Shown: positions 16,944 to 25,868, counted from the stretch's first letter. The stretch is DNA of 64,000 bases from Oscillospiraceae bacterium (GCA_015065935.1 SVPI01000001.1:124001-188000), one strand, 5' to 3'. Numbers and translations are program-made. The notes: generated by a model not told the origin, from the sequence alone.

Positions 16944-17624
16944 TTGAGCATTTTTGCAATTTCCGATTTGCATTTGTCCTTTAGTGCTGATAAACCAATG
17001 GATATTTTCCGCGGCTGGGAAAATTATGAGGAAAAAATTAAAAAAAATTGGTGCAAAATCGTTAAGGAAAACGACACCGTAATTTTACCCGGCGATTTAT
17101 CCTGGGGGCTTAAAATAGATGAAGCCAAGGCGGATTTTGCATTTTTAAACGACCTGCCCGGTAAAAAAATTCTTTTAAAGGGCAACCACGATTTGTGGTG
17201 GGGAACTGCCAAGAAAATGCGCGAATTTTTAGCGGAAAACAATTTTTCAAAAATCGATTTTGTTTTTAATAATTGCATTGTAGCCGAAAATTTTGCCGTT
17301 TGCGGAACGCGCGGCTGGTTTTTTGATGGCGGAGAGGATAAAAAAGTTTTGCTCCGTGAGGCGGGCAGGCTTGAAATGTCAATTAAAGAGGCCATTAAAA
17401 CAGGGCTTGAGCCGCTTGTGTTTTTACACTATCCCCCTGTGTTTGCAGGCCAGGTTTGTGAGGAAATTTTTTCGGTTTTAAAAAAATATGATATTAAAAA
17501 AATTTATTACGGTCACGTTCACGGCGCAGGCAAAGCAGGTGTTGTTAATGAATATGATGGCATAATGCTTAAATTAGTGTCCTGCGACAGCATCGATTTT
17601 ACACCATTTTGTATAAAATATTAA
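16944..17624 (+). CDS. Calcineurin-like metallophosphoesterase
   Basis: 226 residues from a TTG start at 16944. This start is chosen because the metal motif ISDLHLS must be at the N-terminus. The set of five boxes is complete: SDLHL (7-11), GDLSWG, GNHDLWWG, HYPP and GHVHGAG. The family cleaves phosphodi- or monoesters using two metal ions; the substrate here cannot be told. The ribosome binding site is weak. No partner gene is nearby. Confidence 0.85.
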   Translation: MSIFAISDLHLSFSADKPMDIFRGWENYEEKIKKNWCKIVKENDTVILPGDLSWGLKIDEAKADFAFLNDLPGKKILLKGNHDLWWGTAKKMREFLAENNFSKIDFVFNNCIVAENFAVCGTRGWFFDGGEDKKVLLREAGRLEMSIKEAIKTGLEPLVFLHYPPVFAGQVCEEIFSVLKKYDIKKIYYGHVHGAGKAGVVNEYDGIMLKLVSCDSIDFTPFCIKY

Positions 17625-17671
17625 AAAAATAAAAAAATTGAAAAAAGTGGTAGAAATATTGTAAAATATAT

Positions 17672-17680
17672 GCTATAATT
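17672..17680 (+). promoter_or_regulatory. Extended -10 promoter of tig
   Basis: TGCTATAAT combines a TGn extension with a perfect -10 hexamer. There is no good -35 at 16-18 bp, which fits extended -10 promoters. It lies 58 bp before the tig start. Confidence 0.6.
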
Positions 17681-17738
17681 TTATGAGATACGGTCTGCGG
17701 CTAAAAACAGCGACCTAAAATATCGGAGGTTTAATTTT

Positions 17739-19205
17739 ATGAGTTTAAAAGCAACAAAAAAAATCGAGACAAATCGTTACGAGCTCGAAATTGTTATCGA
17801 TGGGGAAAAATTCCGTGCAGCCATTAACGATGTTTATCGCAAGAATGGCAAGAAAATCAATGTTCCCGGTTTTAGAAAGGGTAAAGCACCCTTAAGCATC
17901 ATTGAAAAGTTCTACGGTGTAGAGGTTTTCTTTGAGGATGCACTTAACCTTTTATATGCTGATGCAGTTGAAGGCGCCGCTAAAGAGGCTAACCTTAAAA
18001 TTGTTGATGATAAAATGGACTTTGACCTTGTTTCAATCAGCAAGGAGGATGGCGTTTGCTTTAAGGTTGCTCTTACAACCTATCCTGAGGTTGAGGTTTC
18101 AGAGTATAAAGGCTTAAAGGCTGAGCGCGTTATCGCTGAGGTTACCGATGCCGAGGTTGAGGCTACCCTTAACTCTCTTGCAGAGCGTAACTCAAGAATG
18201 GTTGCCGTAACTGACAGAGCAGCCGCTCTTGGCGACACCGCTGTTATCGATTTTGAAGGCTTTGTTGATGATGTTGCATTTGAAGGCGGCAAGGGTGAAT
18301 CTCACTCTCTTGAACTGGGCTCCGGTCAGTTCATTCCCGGCTTTGAGGAGCAAATTGTTGGTCACAACACAGGCGATGAATTCGATGTTAATGTTGAATT
18401 CCCCGCAGAATACCATGCTGAAAATCTTGCAGGCAAGCCCGCTGTTTTCAAGGTTAAACTCCACGAAATCAAGGTTAAGGAGCTCCCTGCACTTGATGAT
18501 GAGTTTGCTAAGGATGCAAGTGAATTTGATACTCTTGATGAGCTTAAGGCTGACATCAAGGCAAAGACCCTTGAAAGAAAGCAAAAGGCTAATGAGGAAG
18601 ATGTTGAAAATCAGCTTGTTAACACCGTTGTTGAAGGCCTTAAGGGCGAAATTCCTGAGGCTCTCTTTGAAAACCGTGTAAGACAGTCTGTTCAGGAATT
18701 CGATTATCGTTTACAGTCTCAGGGTATGAACCTTCAGATGTACATGCAGTACACCGGTTCTTCTATTGAGGAGTTTTCTAAAACCTTCCGTCCTCAGGCA
18801 GAACAGCAGGTTAAAATGCGCCTTGCTCTTGAAAAGATTGTTGAGCTTGAGAAAATTGTTCCTACTGCCGAAGAACTTGAGGCAAAAATCGAAGAGATGG
18901 CTAAAGGCTACGGCGTAACAGCTGAACAGGTTAAGGCCGCAATTCCTATGGATGATATTTCTCTTGATTTAGCAGTTTCTAAGGCTATTGACTTAATTAA
19001 GGATAACGCTGTTATCACCGATGTTAAGGAAAAGACCGAAAAGAAGCCCGCAGCTAAGAAAACCACTACCAAAAAGGCTGCAGCGGATGGCGAAAAGAAA
19101 CCTGCCGCAAAGAAAACTACAACCAAAAAGGCTGTAGCGGATGGCGAAAAGAAGCCTGCTGCTAAAAAGACCACTACTAAAAAAGCAGCAGCCGATAAAG
19201 AATAA
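17739..19205 (+). CDS. tig: Trigger factor with a histone-H1-like repeat tail
   Basis: 488 residues. The N-terminal ribosome-docking domain carries the signature GFRKGKAP (about 45-52). An FKBP-type prolyl isomerase domain spans about 164-245 and a helical chaperone domain about 250-430. It meets nascent chains at the ribosome exit. After residue 433 come three 18-residue repeats of EKKPAAKKTTTKKAAADG (434-487, second copy with one Val), a very basic extension that ordinary trigger factors lack. The start follows ATCGGAGGTTTAATTTT. clpP and clpX follow, the classical tig-clpP-clpX order. Confidence 0.96.
   Translation: MSLKATKKIETNRYELEIVIDGEKFRAAINDVYRKNGKKINVPGFRKGKAPLSIIEKFYGVEVFFEDALNLLYADAVEGAAKEANLKIVDDKMDFDLVSISKEDGVCFKVALTTYPEVEVSEYKGLKAERVIAEVTDAEVEATLNSLAERNSRMVAVTDRAAALGDTAVIDFEGFVDDVAFEGGKGESHSLELGSGQFIPGFEEQIVGHNTGDEFDVNVEFPAEYHAENLAGKPAVFKVKLHEIKVKELPALDDEFAKDASEFDTLDELKADIKAKTLERKQKANEEDVENQLVNTVVEGLKGEIPEALFENRVRQSVQEFDYRLQSQGMNLQMYMQYTGSSIEEFSKTFRPQAEQQVKMRLALEKIVELEKIVPTAEELEAKIEEMAKGYGVTAEQVKAAIPMDDISLDLAVSKAIDLIKDNAVITDVKEKTEKKPAAKKTTTKKAAADGEKKPAAKKTTTKKAVADGEKKPAAKKTTTKKAAADKE
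19038..19199 (+). repeat. Three tandem 54-bp repeats inside tig
   Basis: Three consecutive 54-bp units encode the same 18-residue Lys/Ala/Thr sequence. Codons differ between copies (for example AAG/AAA and GCT/GCA/GCC), so the protein sequence is kept while the DNA has drifted, which argues for selection rather than a fresh duplication. Confidence 0.95.
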
Positions 19206-19262
19206 TTGATTATATTTTACGGTTTTTGTTCATACTCATATATATAATTCGGAGGTGTCGTT

Positions 19263-19850
19263 ATGGATATGAATTTAGTACCTTATGTTGTTGAACAAAC
19301 AAGCAGGGGAGAGCGCTCTTATGACATTTTTTCCCGTTTGCTCAACGATAGAATTATTATGCTTTCCGACAAGGTTGATAACGCATCGGCCAGCATAATT
19401 ATTGCTCAAATGCTTTATCTTGAGGGACAGGACCCCACTAAGGATATTAATTTTTACATTAATTCCCCAGGCGGCTCGGTTTCTGCAGGTATGGCAATTT
19501 ATGACACAATGCAGTACATCAAGTGTGATGTTAGCACCATTTGTATGGGTATGGCTGCAAGTATGGGCGCATTCCTCCTTGCCGCAGGTACAAAGGGCAA
19601 GCGTTATGCGCTTCCTAACAGCGAAATTATGATTCATCAGCCCTTAGGCTCTGCCGAGGGTCAGGCAACCGATATTCTCATTCACGCTCATCACATTGAG
19701 AAAATAAGAGAAAATATCAATCAGATTTTAGCCGAGGCTACAGGCAAGGATATTGAGGTTATTCGCAGGGATACCGAAAGAGATAACTTTATGTCTGCTA
19801 ACGAAGCCGCTGAATATGGACTGATTGATAAGGTTATCACTAAAAGATAG
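19263..19850 (+). CDS. clpP: ATP-dependent Clp protease proteolytic subunit
   Basis: 195 residues, the standard length. The catalytic triad is visible: Ser100 in MGMAASMGA, His125 in IMIHQPLG and Asp174 in TERDNFM. It forms the barrel protease that degrades substrates unfolded by ClpX or ClpC. The ATG follows TCGGAGGTGTCGTT. It lies between tig and clpX, which begins 11 bp after its stop. Confidence 0.98.
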   Translation: MDMNLVPYVVEQTSRGERSYDIFSRLLNDRIIMLSDKVDNASASIIIAQMLYLEGQDPTKDINFYINSPGGSVSAGMAIYDTMQYIKCDVSTICMGMAASMGAFLLAAGTKGKRYALPNSEIMIHQPLGSAEGQATDILIHAHHIEKIRENINQILAEATGKDIEVIRRDTERDNFMSANEAAEYGLIDKVITKR

Positions 19851-19861
19851 AGGTAATTTCA

Positions 19862-21124
19862 GTGCCAGGAAAAGACAGTGAAAAAAACCAGGTTCGTTGC
19901 TCGTTCTGCGGTAAAACGCAGGATGAGGTTACGCGCCTTATTGAAGGCCCCGGCGTTTACATTTGTGACGGATGCATTCAGTTTTGCAATTCTCTGCTTT
20001 TTGATGATGAAGAACAGAGACTGCCAAAAAGCAGGCGTAAAAAGGATAGGCAAGATGATTTTACCCTTTTAAAGCCTGCCAAAATCAAGGCAAAGCTTGA
20101 TGAATATGTTATCGGTCAGGAAGATGCCAAAAAGGTGCTTTCGGTAGCGGTTTATAATCATTATAAAAGAATTTCCGCAAAGCGCGAAAACGATGTTGAA
20201 CTTGCCAAAAGCAATGTTTTAATGCTGGGCCCCACAGGTGTTGGTAAAACTCTGCTTGCCCAAACTCTTGCTAAAATTTTAGATGTTCCCATTGCTATTA
20301 CCGATGCCACCACCTTAACCGAGGCGGGTTATGTTGGTGAAGATGTTGAGAACATTCTTTTAAGACTTATTCAGGCTGCCGATTTTGACATTGAGCGTGC
20401 ACAACGCGGTATTATCTATGTTGATGAAATCGACAAAATTGCAAGGAAAAGCGAAAACGCTTCCATTACCCGCGATGTTAGCGGCGAGGGCGTTCAACAG
20501 GCGCTTCTTAAAATTCTGGAGGGTGTTGTTTCAAATGTTCCGCCCCAGGGTGGCAGAAAGCATCCCCAACAGGAATTCATTCAAATTGACACCACAAATA
20601 TTTTGTTCATTTGTGCAGGTGCCTTTGATGGAATTGAAAAGGTTATTGAACGCCGCCTTGGTGGCAGTTCTTTAGGCTTCGGTGCCGATGTTAAGTCACC
20701 AAAAAGTATTGAGGAGCAGTCGGTTAAAGAGGTTGCAACCCATCAAGACCTTGTAAAATTCGGAATGATTCCCGAGCTTGTTGGCCGTTTGCCTGTTATA
20801 ACTGCTCTATCCCCAATGGATGAGCAAACTCTGCTTCGTATAATGACCGAGCCTAAAAACTCAATTGTTAAGCAGTATCAGGCGCTTTTTGCAATGGATG
20901 GTGTTGAGCTTGAATTTGAAGCCGATGCCTTAAAGGAAATTGCAAAAATTACCACCGAAAAGAAAACAGGTGCTAGGGGACTCAGGTCTATTATTGAAGG
21001 CATTTTGCAGGATATAATGTTTGAAGTGCCTTCCCTCGGCGATGTTAAAACCGTTACAATAACCACCGAAACGGTTAACGGCGGCAAGCCCACCATAACA
21101 AAAAAAGAGAAAAATAAAAAATAG
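19862..21124 (+). CDS. clpX: ATP-dependent Clp protease ATPase subunit ClpX
   Basis: 420 residues from a GTG start. The N-terminal zinc-binding domain has Cys13, Cys16, Cys35 and Cys38. Walker A is GPTGVGKT (123-130), Walker [11 protein letters not shown], the pore loop GGRKHPQQ, and LGFGAD matches the loop that docks on ClpP. It unfolds substrates and threads them into ClpP, encoded 11 bp upstream. A strong terminator closes the tig-clpP-clpX unit. Confidence 0.98.
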   Translation: MPGKDSEKNQVRCSFCGKTQDEVTRLIEGPGVYICDGCIQFCNSLLFDDEEQRLPKSRRKKDRQDDFTLLKPAKIKAKLDEYVIGQEDAKKVLSVAVYNHYKRISAKRENDVELAKSNVLMLGPTGVGKTLLAQTLAKILDVPIAITDATTLTEAGYVGEDVENILLRLIQAADFDIERAQRGIIYVDEIDKIARKSENASITRDVSGEGVQQALLKILEGVVSNVPPQGGRKHPQQEFIQIDTTNILFICAGAFDGIEKVIERRLGGSSLGFGADVKSPKSIEEQSVKEVATHQDLVKFGMIPELVGRLPVITALSPMDEQTLLRIMTEPKNSIVKQYQALFAMDGVELEFEADALKEIAKITTEKKTGARGLRSIIEGILQDIMFEVPSLGDVKTVTITTETVNGGKPTITKKEKNKK

Positions 21125-21156
21125 AAAAAATCCACCGATTTTCGGTGGATTTTTTC
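21125..21156 (+). terminator. Terminator after clpX
   Basis: AAAAAATCCACCGA pairs perfectly with TCGGTGGATTTTTT around a 3-nt loop. Confidence 0.9.
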
Positions 21157-21233
21157 ACATTATGCACCTTTTCTCATATTATGTTATAGAAGTTAGTCGC
21201 TCTAATTTCAAAACATAATAGGAGGCTTTATAA

Positions 21234-22055
21234 ATGTCCGAAAACAATTGCTATTCAGGAGGATTCCGCGAGGCTGTTTGCATTGATGCAGGCAGGGTTT
21301 ATGATTCCTGCTGTGCAAGAGACTGTCTTGAAGATTTAAGGGTGTATTTCACGCCATCGGGTCAGGAAACAATTAACAATGCAACCGGAGTTCACGTGAG
21401 AAATGCCGAGATTTTAAAAACCTACATTGAAGTTGAACCTGTGAGCTTTAACAAGGGCTACTATGCCTGCGATTTAACCTTCTATTTTCTTATCGATTTA
21501 GATGTTTATTCGCCCGCACCTTCTGCCCCCACAAGCGTTCGTGGTGTTGCATCCTTCACAAAGCGCGTTATCCTGTTTGGTAGCGAGGGTAATGCTAAAA
21601 TTTTCTCAAATGCAGTTACCCGTGAAAATGATTTTGACCGCCAGTTAAGTGAAAAGAACAACATGCCCCGCGTGGTAGTTCAGGCGGTTGACCCTGTTGC
21701 GCTTGATACTAAGTTTTGCGAGCTTAGAAACTGCTGTGAACCTCAGATTTGTTTCCCTGAGTGCATCTGCAATTATATGGGACATAATCTTAAGTGCGAT
21801 TGTTCTGATGGTTCAATGGCGGTTTATGTAACCTTAGGCCTGTTTACCATCGTTCAGCTTATCAGAAATGTTCAAATGCTGGTTCCGGTTTATGATTTTT
21901 GTATTCCCACAAAGGAGTGCGGTAGTATTGATGACCGCCAGCCCTGTGATGTTTTCAGAAACATTAAATTCCCTATGTCCGATTTCTTTCCACCCAGCCC
22001 TTGTGATGGTCAAAGCCAAACTACCTCTGCCTGCGAAGCTTGCGATGAAGAATAA
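21234..22055 (+). CDS. Conserved Cys-rich clostridial protein of unknown function
   Basis: 273 residues, about 20 cysteines, no signal peptide and no membrane helix. The N-terminus FREAVCIDAGRVYDSCCARDCLEDLRVYF looks like a motif I recall from conserved clostridial hypothetical proteins, but I cannot name a function. The middle part (about 60-150) alternates hydrophobic strands, for example YYACDLTFYFLIDLDVY and FTKRVILFGSEGNAKIF; a second Cys cluster (about 162-192) has paired cysteines. Its Cys content and lack of export signal would suit a cross-linked spore-coat or metal-binding protein, which is speculation. It is a single gene after AGGAGGCTTTATAA, with its own terminator. Confidence 0.8.
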   Translation: MSENNCYSGGFREAVCIDAGRVYDSCCARDCLEDLRVYFTPSGQETINNATGVHVRNAEILKTYIEVEPVSFNKGYYACDLTFYFLIDLDVYSPAPSAPTSVRGVASFTKRVILFGSEGNAKIFSNAVTRENDFDRQLSEKNNMPRVVVQAVDPVALDTKFCELRNCCEPQICFPECICNYMGHNLKCDCSDGSMAVYVTLGLFTIVQLIRNVQMLVPVYDFCIPTKECGSIDDRQPCDVFRNIKFPMSDFFPPSPCDGQSQTTSACEACDEE

Positions 22056-22082
22056 AAAAACACCCATATGGGTGTTTTTTTA
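22054..22082 (+). terminator. Terminator after the Cys-rich gene
   Basis: AAAAAAACACCC and GGGTGTTTTTTT pair around ATAT. It overlaps the end of the Cys-rich gene and faces the convergent phosphohexomutase gene. Confidence 0.85.
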
Positions 22083-22093
22083 AAATGTTAAGG

Positions 22094-23566
22094 CTATTTA
22101 AGTGCCGAAGTATCAAGCAAATCATAGGCTTTAAAAAACGGCTTTATTTTTTCAATGATTTCATCAATTCCGCCTGCGGTGTCACTCTCAAAATTCATGG
22201 GCATAACAGGGTCGTGAACACTGAGCCTTAAAAGGAACCATCCGTCCTTGTAAAATGCACGAAGTCCCTCGCGGTTGTCATCGGCGGCAACAAACTCACT
22301 GCTGTCGTTTACAAATTTCTCAAGGTCATCAATAACACCTTGGCCGTATGTACGGAAATCATCGGCTAAAATCTTAAAGCGCACCTCTTTTTCTTCAGCA
22401 GGCATTTTAAGATTTTGAAGTAGGCTGTCAATATCTTGGCCACGGGCTAGTTCAATAACAATTTTGGTAACAAGGTAGGCGCCATCATCCAGGAAAAAGT
22501 TCTCCCTAAAGGCGGCGTGACCTGAGGTTTCAATGGCAAGAGGGCAGTCGATACCTTGCTCATTTAACTCTATAGCCTTGTTAATAACATTTTTATAACC
22601 GCGTTTATAACGGTAATGGTTGCCCTTTAAATCCTCATTAATAAAGATTTTAAGCCCTGCAGAGGTAACAGAATCGGTAACTATTGTGGCACCCTTGGCA
22701 TTTTCGGTGGCAATGATTGAGGCAAGGGCAATGAGCCTGTTGCGATTAATCTCGGTACCGTGGCAGTCAACACAAGCGGCGCGGTCAACATCGGTATCAA
22801 AAATAAGGCCTAAATCGGCACCTGATTTTTTAACCGCCGAGCAAATGCTTTCCATTGCGGTTTTGTCCTCAGGGTTTGGAATGTGGTTGGGGAACATACC
22901 ATCAGGGTTTAAGAACTGACTGCCTGAAATATCAGCACCCAGAGGGGCCAAAACATTTTCGGCATAGAAACCGCCTGCACCGTTTCCTGCATCAACAATA
23001 ATGTGGTAACCTTTAAGAGGAGTTTCACCGTTTTTAACGCCATCGCAAATCATTTTTCTAAGTCTTGCGGCATAGGTTATCATATAATTTTCTTTTAAAA
23101 TGCTGCCTTCATTCTCACCGCTGATTCTCTTTTTCTCATCAGCAAGGGCAACGATTTCGCCAATATCCTTTGAATCAAGACCGCCTGATTTAACAAAGAA
23201 TTTAAGGCCGTTTCTATCAAATGGATGGTGGGATGCAGTTATCTGAATGGCGGCATCGGTATTAAGGTCTATGGTGGTCATAAACATTGCGGGGGTTGAG
23301 GAAAGGCCGCAATCAATAGCCGTTGCACCGGATAAGGTTATTGCCTTTAAAACCTGAGCTTTAATAATCTCTGCGGTAATTCTTGAATCGTGACCAACCG
23401 AAATTTTAAGGTTCCGAGGGCTGGTGCTATTTTTATTACAAAACCAAAAAATAAAGGCGTTTGTAATGTCAAAAACAGCCTGCTCGGTAAGATTAACGGT
23501 GTTACCGCCCTTTTCGCTTGCAAAACCGCGCACGTCGGTTCCGCTTTTAAGCTCAAGATAACTCAT
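22094..23566 (-). CDS. Phosphomannomutase / phosphoglucomutase family enzyme
   Basis: 490 residues with the four domains of alpha-D-phosphohexomutases. VGHDSRIT (about 53-60) is followed by the phosphoserine loop TASHHPFDRNGLKF, the magnesium loop DTDVDRAAC, and the sugar-binding ETSGHAAFRE. It interconverts hexose 1- and 6-phosphates; whether mannose, glucose or another sugar is preferred cannot be read from the sequence. The start follows AAAGGAGTTAGTTTT. A 37-residue membrane mini-protein is encoded 13 bp upstream in the same direction. Confidence 0.9.
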   Translation of the reverse strand: MSYLELKSGTDVRGFASEKGGNTVNLTEQAVFDITNAFIFWFCNKNSTSPRNLKISVGHDSRITAEIIKAQVLKAITLSGATAIDCGLSSTPAMFMTTIDLNTDAAIQITASHHPFDRNGLKFFVKSGGLDSKDIGEIVALADEKKRISGENEGSILKENYMITYAARLRKMICDGVKNGETPLKGYHIIVDAGNGAGGFYAENVLAPLGADISGSQFLNPDGMFPNHIPNPEDKTAMESICSAVKKSGADLGLIFDTDVDRAACVDCHGTEINRNRLIALASIIATENAKGATIVTDSVTSAGLKIFINEDLKGNHYRYKRGYKNVINKAIELNEQGIDCPLAIETSGHAAFRENFFLDDGAYLVTKIVIELARGQDIDSLLQNLKMPAEEKEVRFKILADDFRTYGQGVIDDLEKFVNDSSEFVAADDNREGLRAFYKDGWFLLRLSVHDPVMPMNFESDTAGGIDEIIEKIKPFFKAYDLLDTSALK

Positions 23567-23579
23567 AAAACTAACTCCT

Positions 23580-23693
23580 TTAGAAAAACAAATATTTTGC
23601 GGCTGAAACGCAAATTAAAATAAACAAAACACAGCAGGAGGTAATGATAACTGTTTTTATAAAAACAAGTCGGCTCCTGTTATTTCTTGCCAT
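23580..23693 (-). CDS. 37-residue single-pass membrane mini-protein
   Basis: Not previously recognised by length-limited ORF calling. The ATG at 23691-23693 has GAGGTGAG 7 bp upstream. A basic N-terminus (MARNNRSR) is followed by a hydrophobic helix of about 20 residues (TVIITSCCVLFILICVSAA) and ends KYLFF. The stop lies 13 bp before the phosphohexomutase start, so both should be on one transcript. I do not recognise a family. The good ribosome binding site, N-in charge pattern and placement support a real gene. Confidence 0.65.
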   Translation of the reverse strand: MARNNRSRLVFIKTVIITSCCVLFILICVSAAKYLFF

Positions 23694-23714
23694 AAAACTC
23701 ACCTCAAATTAAGT

Positions 23715-23734
23715 ATCGCCGAAAGTATGGCGAT
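23715..23734. promoter_or_regulatory. Inverted repeat in a 61-bp divergent gap
   Basis: ATCGCC, 8 bp and GGCGAT form an exact dyad between the divergent mini-protein/phosphohexomutase unit and the MecA-like gene. It could be an operator or a small RNA hairpin; no conclusion is possible. Confidence 0.3.
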
Positions 23735-23754
23735 TTAAACGGAGGCATAAGATA

Positions 23755-24240
23755 ATGGTTCAAAGCATTAGCAGTAATAATTTGAAAATTGTGCTTTCCG
23801 CCGAAGAGGTCAATCGACTTTTTGATGGCGGCACCATTGATTTTAAAAACGAAAAAACAGGGAAGATAATGGATAAAATCCTAAACCACGCCGCAAAAGC
23901 GTTGCACTTTGAGCCGTGCACAAAAAAGGTAATTGTGGAAATTTTTAAAAAGAAAAACGGTTCGTGCATTATTTATTTTTTAGATGTTTGCCAAAAAATA
24001 AAAAGGGAAGCAGTGCTGGAAATTTGCGATGTGGATGATTTAATAACCGCTGTGGAGCAGTTGAAAAATTGCGATTGTTCCATTTACCTTTATAACGGTG
24101 TTTATCGGATAATTACCAAAATGGATGCTTTGGGAGAAGAAATGATAAAAAGAATGTGTGAATTTTCAAAAATATATTTTGAAAAAGAGCAGGTTGCAAA
24201 AACCTTGGAATACGGTGTTAAAAAATTTAAAGTGCCTTGA
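23755..24240 (+). CDS. MecA-like Clp adaptor protein (short form)
   Basis: 161 residues. The N-terminal part (SNNLKIVLSAEEVNRLF, then a helix and EPCTKKVIVEIFKKKNGSCIIYFL) follows the N-domain of MecA adaptors, and the C-terminal part (VDDLITAVEQLKNCDCSIYLYNGVYRIIT) follows their ClpC-binding domain. The acidic linker found in Bacillus MecA is nearly absent. MecA hands substrates to ClpC. The match is by eye and the protein is short, so adaptor function is inferred. The start follows GGAGG at 9 bp. Its 3-prime end overlaps the convergent rpe by 14 bp. Confidence 0.6.
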   Translation: MVQSISSNNLKIVLSAEEVNRLFDGGTIDFKNEKTGKIMDKILNHAAKALHFEPCTKKVIVEIFKKKNGSCIIYFLDVCQKIKREAVLEICDVDDLITAVEQLKNCDCSIYLYNGVYRIITKMDALGEEMIKRMCEFSKIYFEKEQVAKTLEYGVKKFKVP

Positions 24241-24868
24241 TTTTTTCAACGCGCTGCGCCATATCCTCGGCAAAAATATAGCTACCTGCAACAATAACAT
24301 CTACACCGGCCTCGACTGCAAGCGGGGCCGTTTCTTCATTTATGCCGCCGTCAATTTCGATTAAAACATCAAGGCCGCGGCGCGTAATTTCCTCCTTTAA
24401 GATTTTAACCTTGCGAAGGGAATCGGGCATAAATTTTTGGCCGCCGAAGCCGGGCTCAACCGACATAACAAGCACCATATCGCAAAGGTGCAAGAATGGA
24501 AAAATCTCCTCGGGCTCGGTGCAGGGCTTAATGGTAAGGCAGGGCTTGCAACCGAGCTCTCTTATCTCTTTAAGGGTTTCGGCAATGGGGGAGCCTGCCT
24601 CAAAGTGGAAGCCCAGATAATCTGAAATGGGGGCAAATTTCTTTATGTAGCGGTGGGGTTCGGTTATCATAAGGTGAACATCAAGTGTTAAATCGGTATT
24701 CTTTCTTATCGCCTCAATAACAGGAAAAGCAAAGGAGATATTAGGTACAAAAATGCCATCCATAACATCAAGGTGAAGCATATCCACCTTTGCTTTTTCA
24801 AGGTTCCTTACATCATTTTCAAGATTAAAGAAATTAGAGGATAGCATTGAGGGTGATAATAGTGCCAT
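24227..24868 (-). CDS. rpe: Ribulose-phosphate 3-epimerase
   Basis: 213 residues, a TIM barrel of standard length. Visible are SPSMLSSNF at the N-terminus (metal-site Ser), HLDVMDGIFVPN (His and Asp ligands), DVHLMITEP, MSVEPGFGGQKF and EIDGGINEETAPL with phosphate-binding glycines. It interconverts ribulose and xylulose 5-phosphate in the pentose phosphate pathway. The start follows AAAGGAGTTTTAAAA. It is convergent with the MecA-like gene and downstream of a lipoprotein gene. Confidence 0.95.
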   Translation of the reverse strand: MALLSPSMLSSNFFNLENDVRNLEKAKVDMLHLDVMDGIFVPNISFAFPVIEAIRKNTDLTLDVHLMITEPHRYIKKFAPISDYLGFHFEAGSPIAETLKEIRELGCKPCLTIKPCTEPEEIFPFLHLCDMVLVMSVEPGFGGQKFMPDSLRKVKILKEEITRRGLDVLIEIDGGINEETAPLAVEAGVDVIVAGSYIFAEDMAQRVEKIKAL

Positions 24869-24939
24869 TTTTAAAACTCCTTTTACTTAACTAATTTTTA
24901 AAAAGTGTATAAAATTATTCGCTTTACTATATGGTAATT

Positions 24940-25758
24940 TTATGCTGCCGTGGCGCCGCTTTTAAGAACATCGTCAATGTTAACCTCGGTGTATTTATCG
25001 GCATCATCAGGGGCGTTTATGCCGATTTTTTCGTTGTATTTTGAATAGGCAACATCCATCCAGTAACCAATTTTCATTTCACCAAGTTCGGCATCGGTTA
25101 AAGTGGCAGAAACACTAACGGAAATCTTTTCAATCATACCATCGGCATTAACGGTAACGGTAGCATAGCCTGAATTATATACTGCATTTGTTGACGAAAC
25201 CTTAAGCTCGCTCAAGGTGCTTTCCAGCATTTTGTTAAGTCCATCGGTGTTGTAGTTTATAAAATAAACGGTTTTGTCGCCCTCTTTTGATGCGCTTGCA
25301 TCCTTAACATCTGCAATATCAAGACCGAGTGCAGTACCATCATTTTCATTCATAATAAGGTCGGCCTGTTTTTCATCTGCCTTAACCTTAATTTTTTGAC
25401 CGAGAATTTCCATAAAAACAAAGGAATCGACATAAGAAAAATTAAGCGACATCTCTCCGAGCTCTTCAACCTCGGTTGTGGTGCTGAAAAGCATTTTGGG
25501 TTTTCCGCTTTCATCAAGCTCACCCTGAACAAGAATGTCACTTTCGGTGGTAACTTCCTCACCTTTAATAGTGTAACTGATTTTATTTGTTGCCCCCATT
25601 TGGAAGGAACTGCAATTATCGGTTTTATCCACTGCTTCTTTTAAAAGTTCAATGTCGCTTTTAACCGAAGCCTCCGTGTTTTTTTTGCCGTTACAGCTGC
25701 AAATAGCGAAGACCATAACAAAACAAAGCAGTAGGCTTAAAATACGGATTTTTTTCAT
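24940..25758 (-). CDS. Predicted lipoprotein of unknown function
   Basis: 272 residues. A signal sequence (residues 1-21) ends in the lipobox-like AICSC, giving a lipid-linked Cys at about 22. The mature part has alternating strands and Thr/Ser/Asp-rich loops and no recognised catalytic motif; it resembles the large clostridial groups of beta-rich lipoproteins (DUF6612/LppX-like), which is only a fold guess. It should sit on the outer face of the membrane. A TTGAAA-N17-TAATAT promoter precedes it. Confidence 0.75.
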   Translation of the reverse strand: MKKIRILSLLLCFVMVFAICSCNGKKNTEASVKSDIELLKEAVDKTDNCSSFQMGATNKISYTIKGEEVTTESDILVQGELDESGKPKMLFSTTTEVEELGEMSLNFSYVDSFVFMEILGQKIKVKADEKQADLIMNENDGTALGLDIADVKDASASKEGDKTVYFINYNTDGLNKMLESTLSELKVSSTNAVYNSGYATVTVNADGMIEKISVSVSATLTDAELGEMKIGYWMDVAYSKYNEKIGINAPDDADKYTEVNIDDVLKSGATAA

Positions 25759-25786
25759 AAGAACAACTCCTTTTTATCATATAAAA

Positions 25787-25815
25787 ATATTAACATAATA
25801 TTACATTAATTTCAA
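25787..25815 (-). promoter_or_regulatory. Promoter of the lipoprotein gene
   Basis: On the minus strand TTGAAA (25815-25810), 17 bp and TAATAT (25792-25787), 29 bp before the start codon. Confidence 0.5.
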
Positions 25816-25839
25816 GGCATAAAGTATATAAAATTTAAC

Positions 25840-25868
25840 TTGACACAAGGCAAAACTTGTGGTATAAT
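25840..25868 (+). promoter_or_regulatory. Consensus sigma-A promoter of rpsU
   Basis: Perfect TTGACA (25840-25845), a 17-bp spacer and perfect TATAAT (25863-25868), 51 bp before the rpsU start. Confidence 0.9.

Noticed and set aside
18229..18681. 150-codon frame inside tig
   Set aside because: It lies in another frame of tig, is Leu/Ser-rich and has no supporting signal.
19038..19199. CRISPR-like or satellite array
   Set aside because: Units are contiguous without spacers and in frame with tig; they encode a protein repeat.
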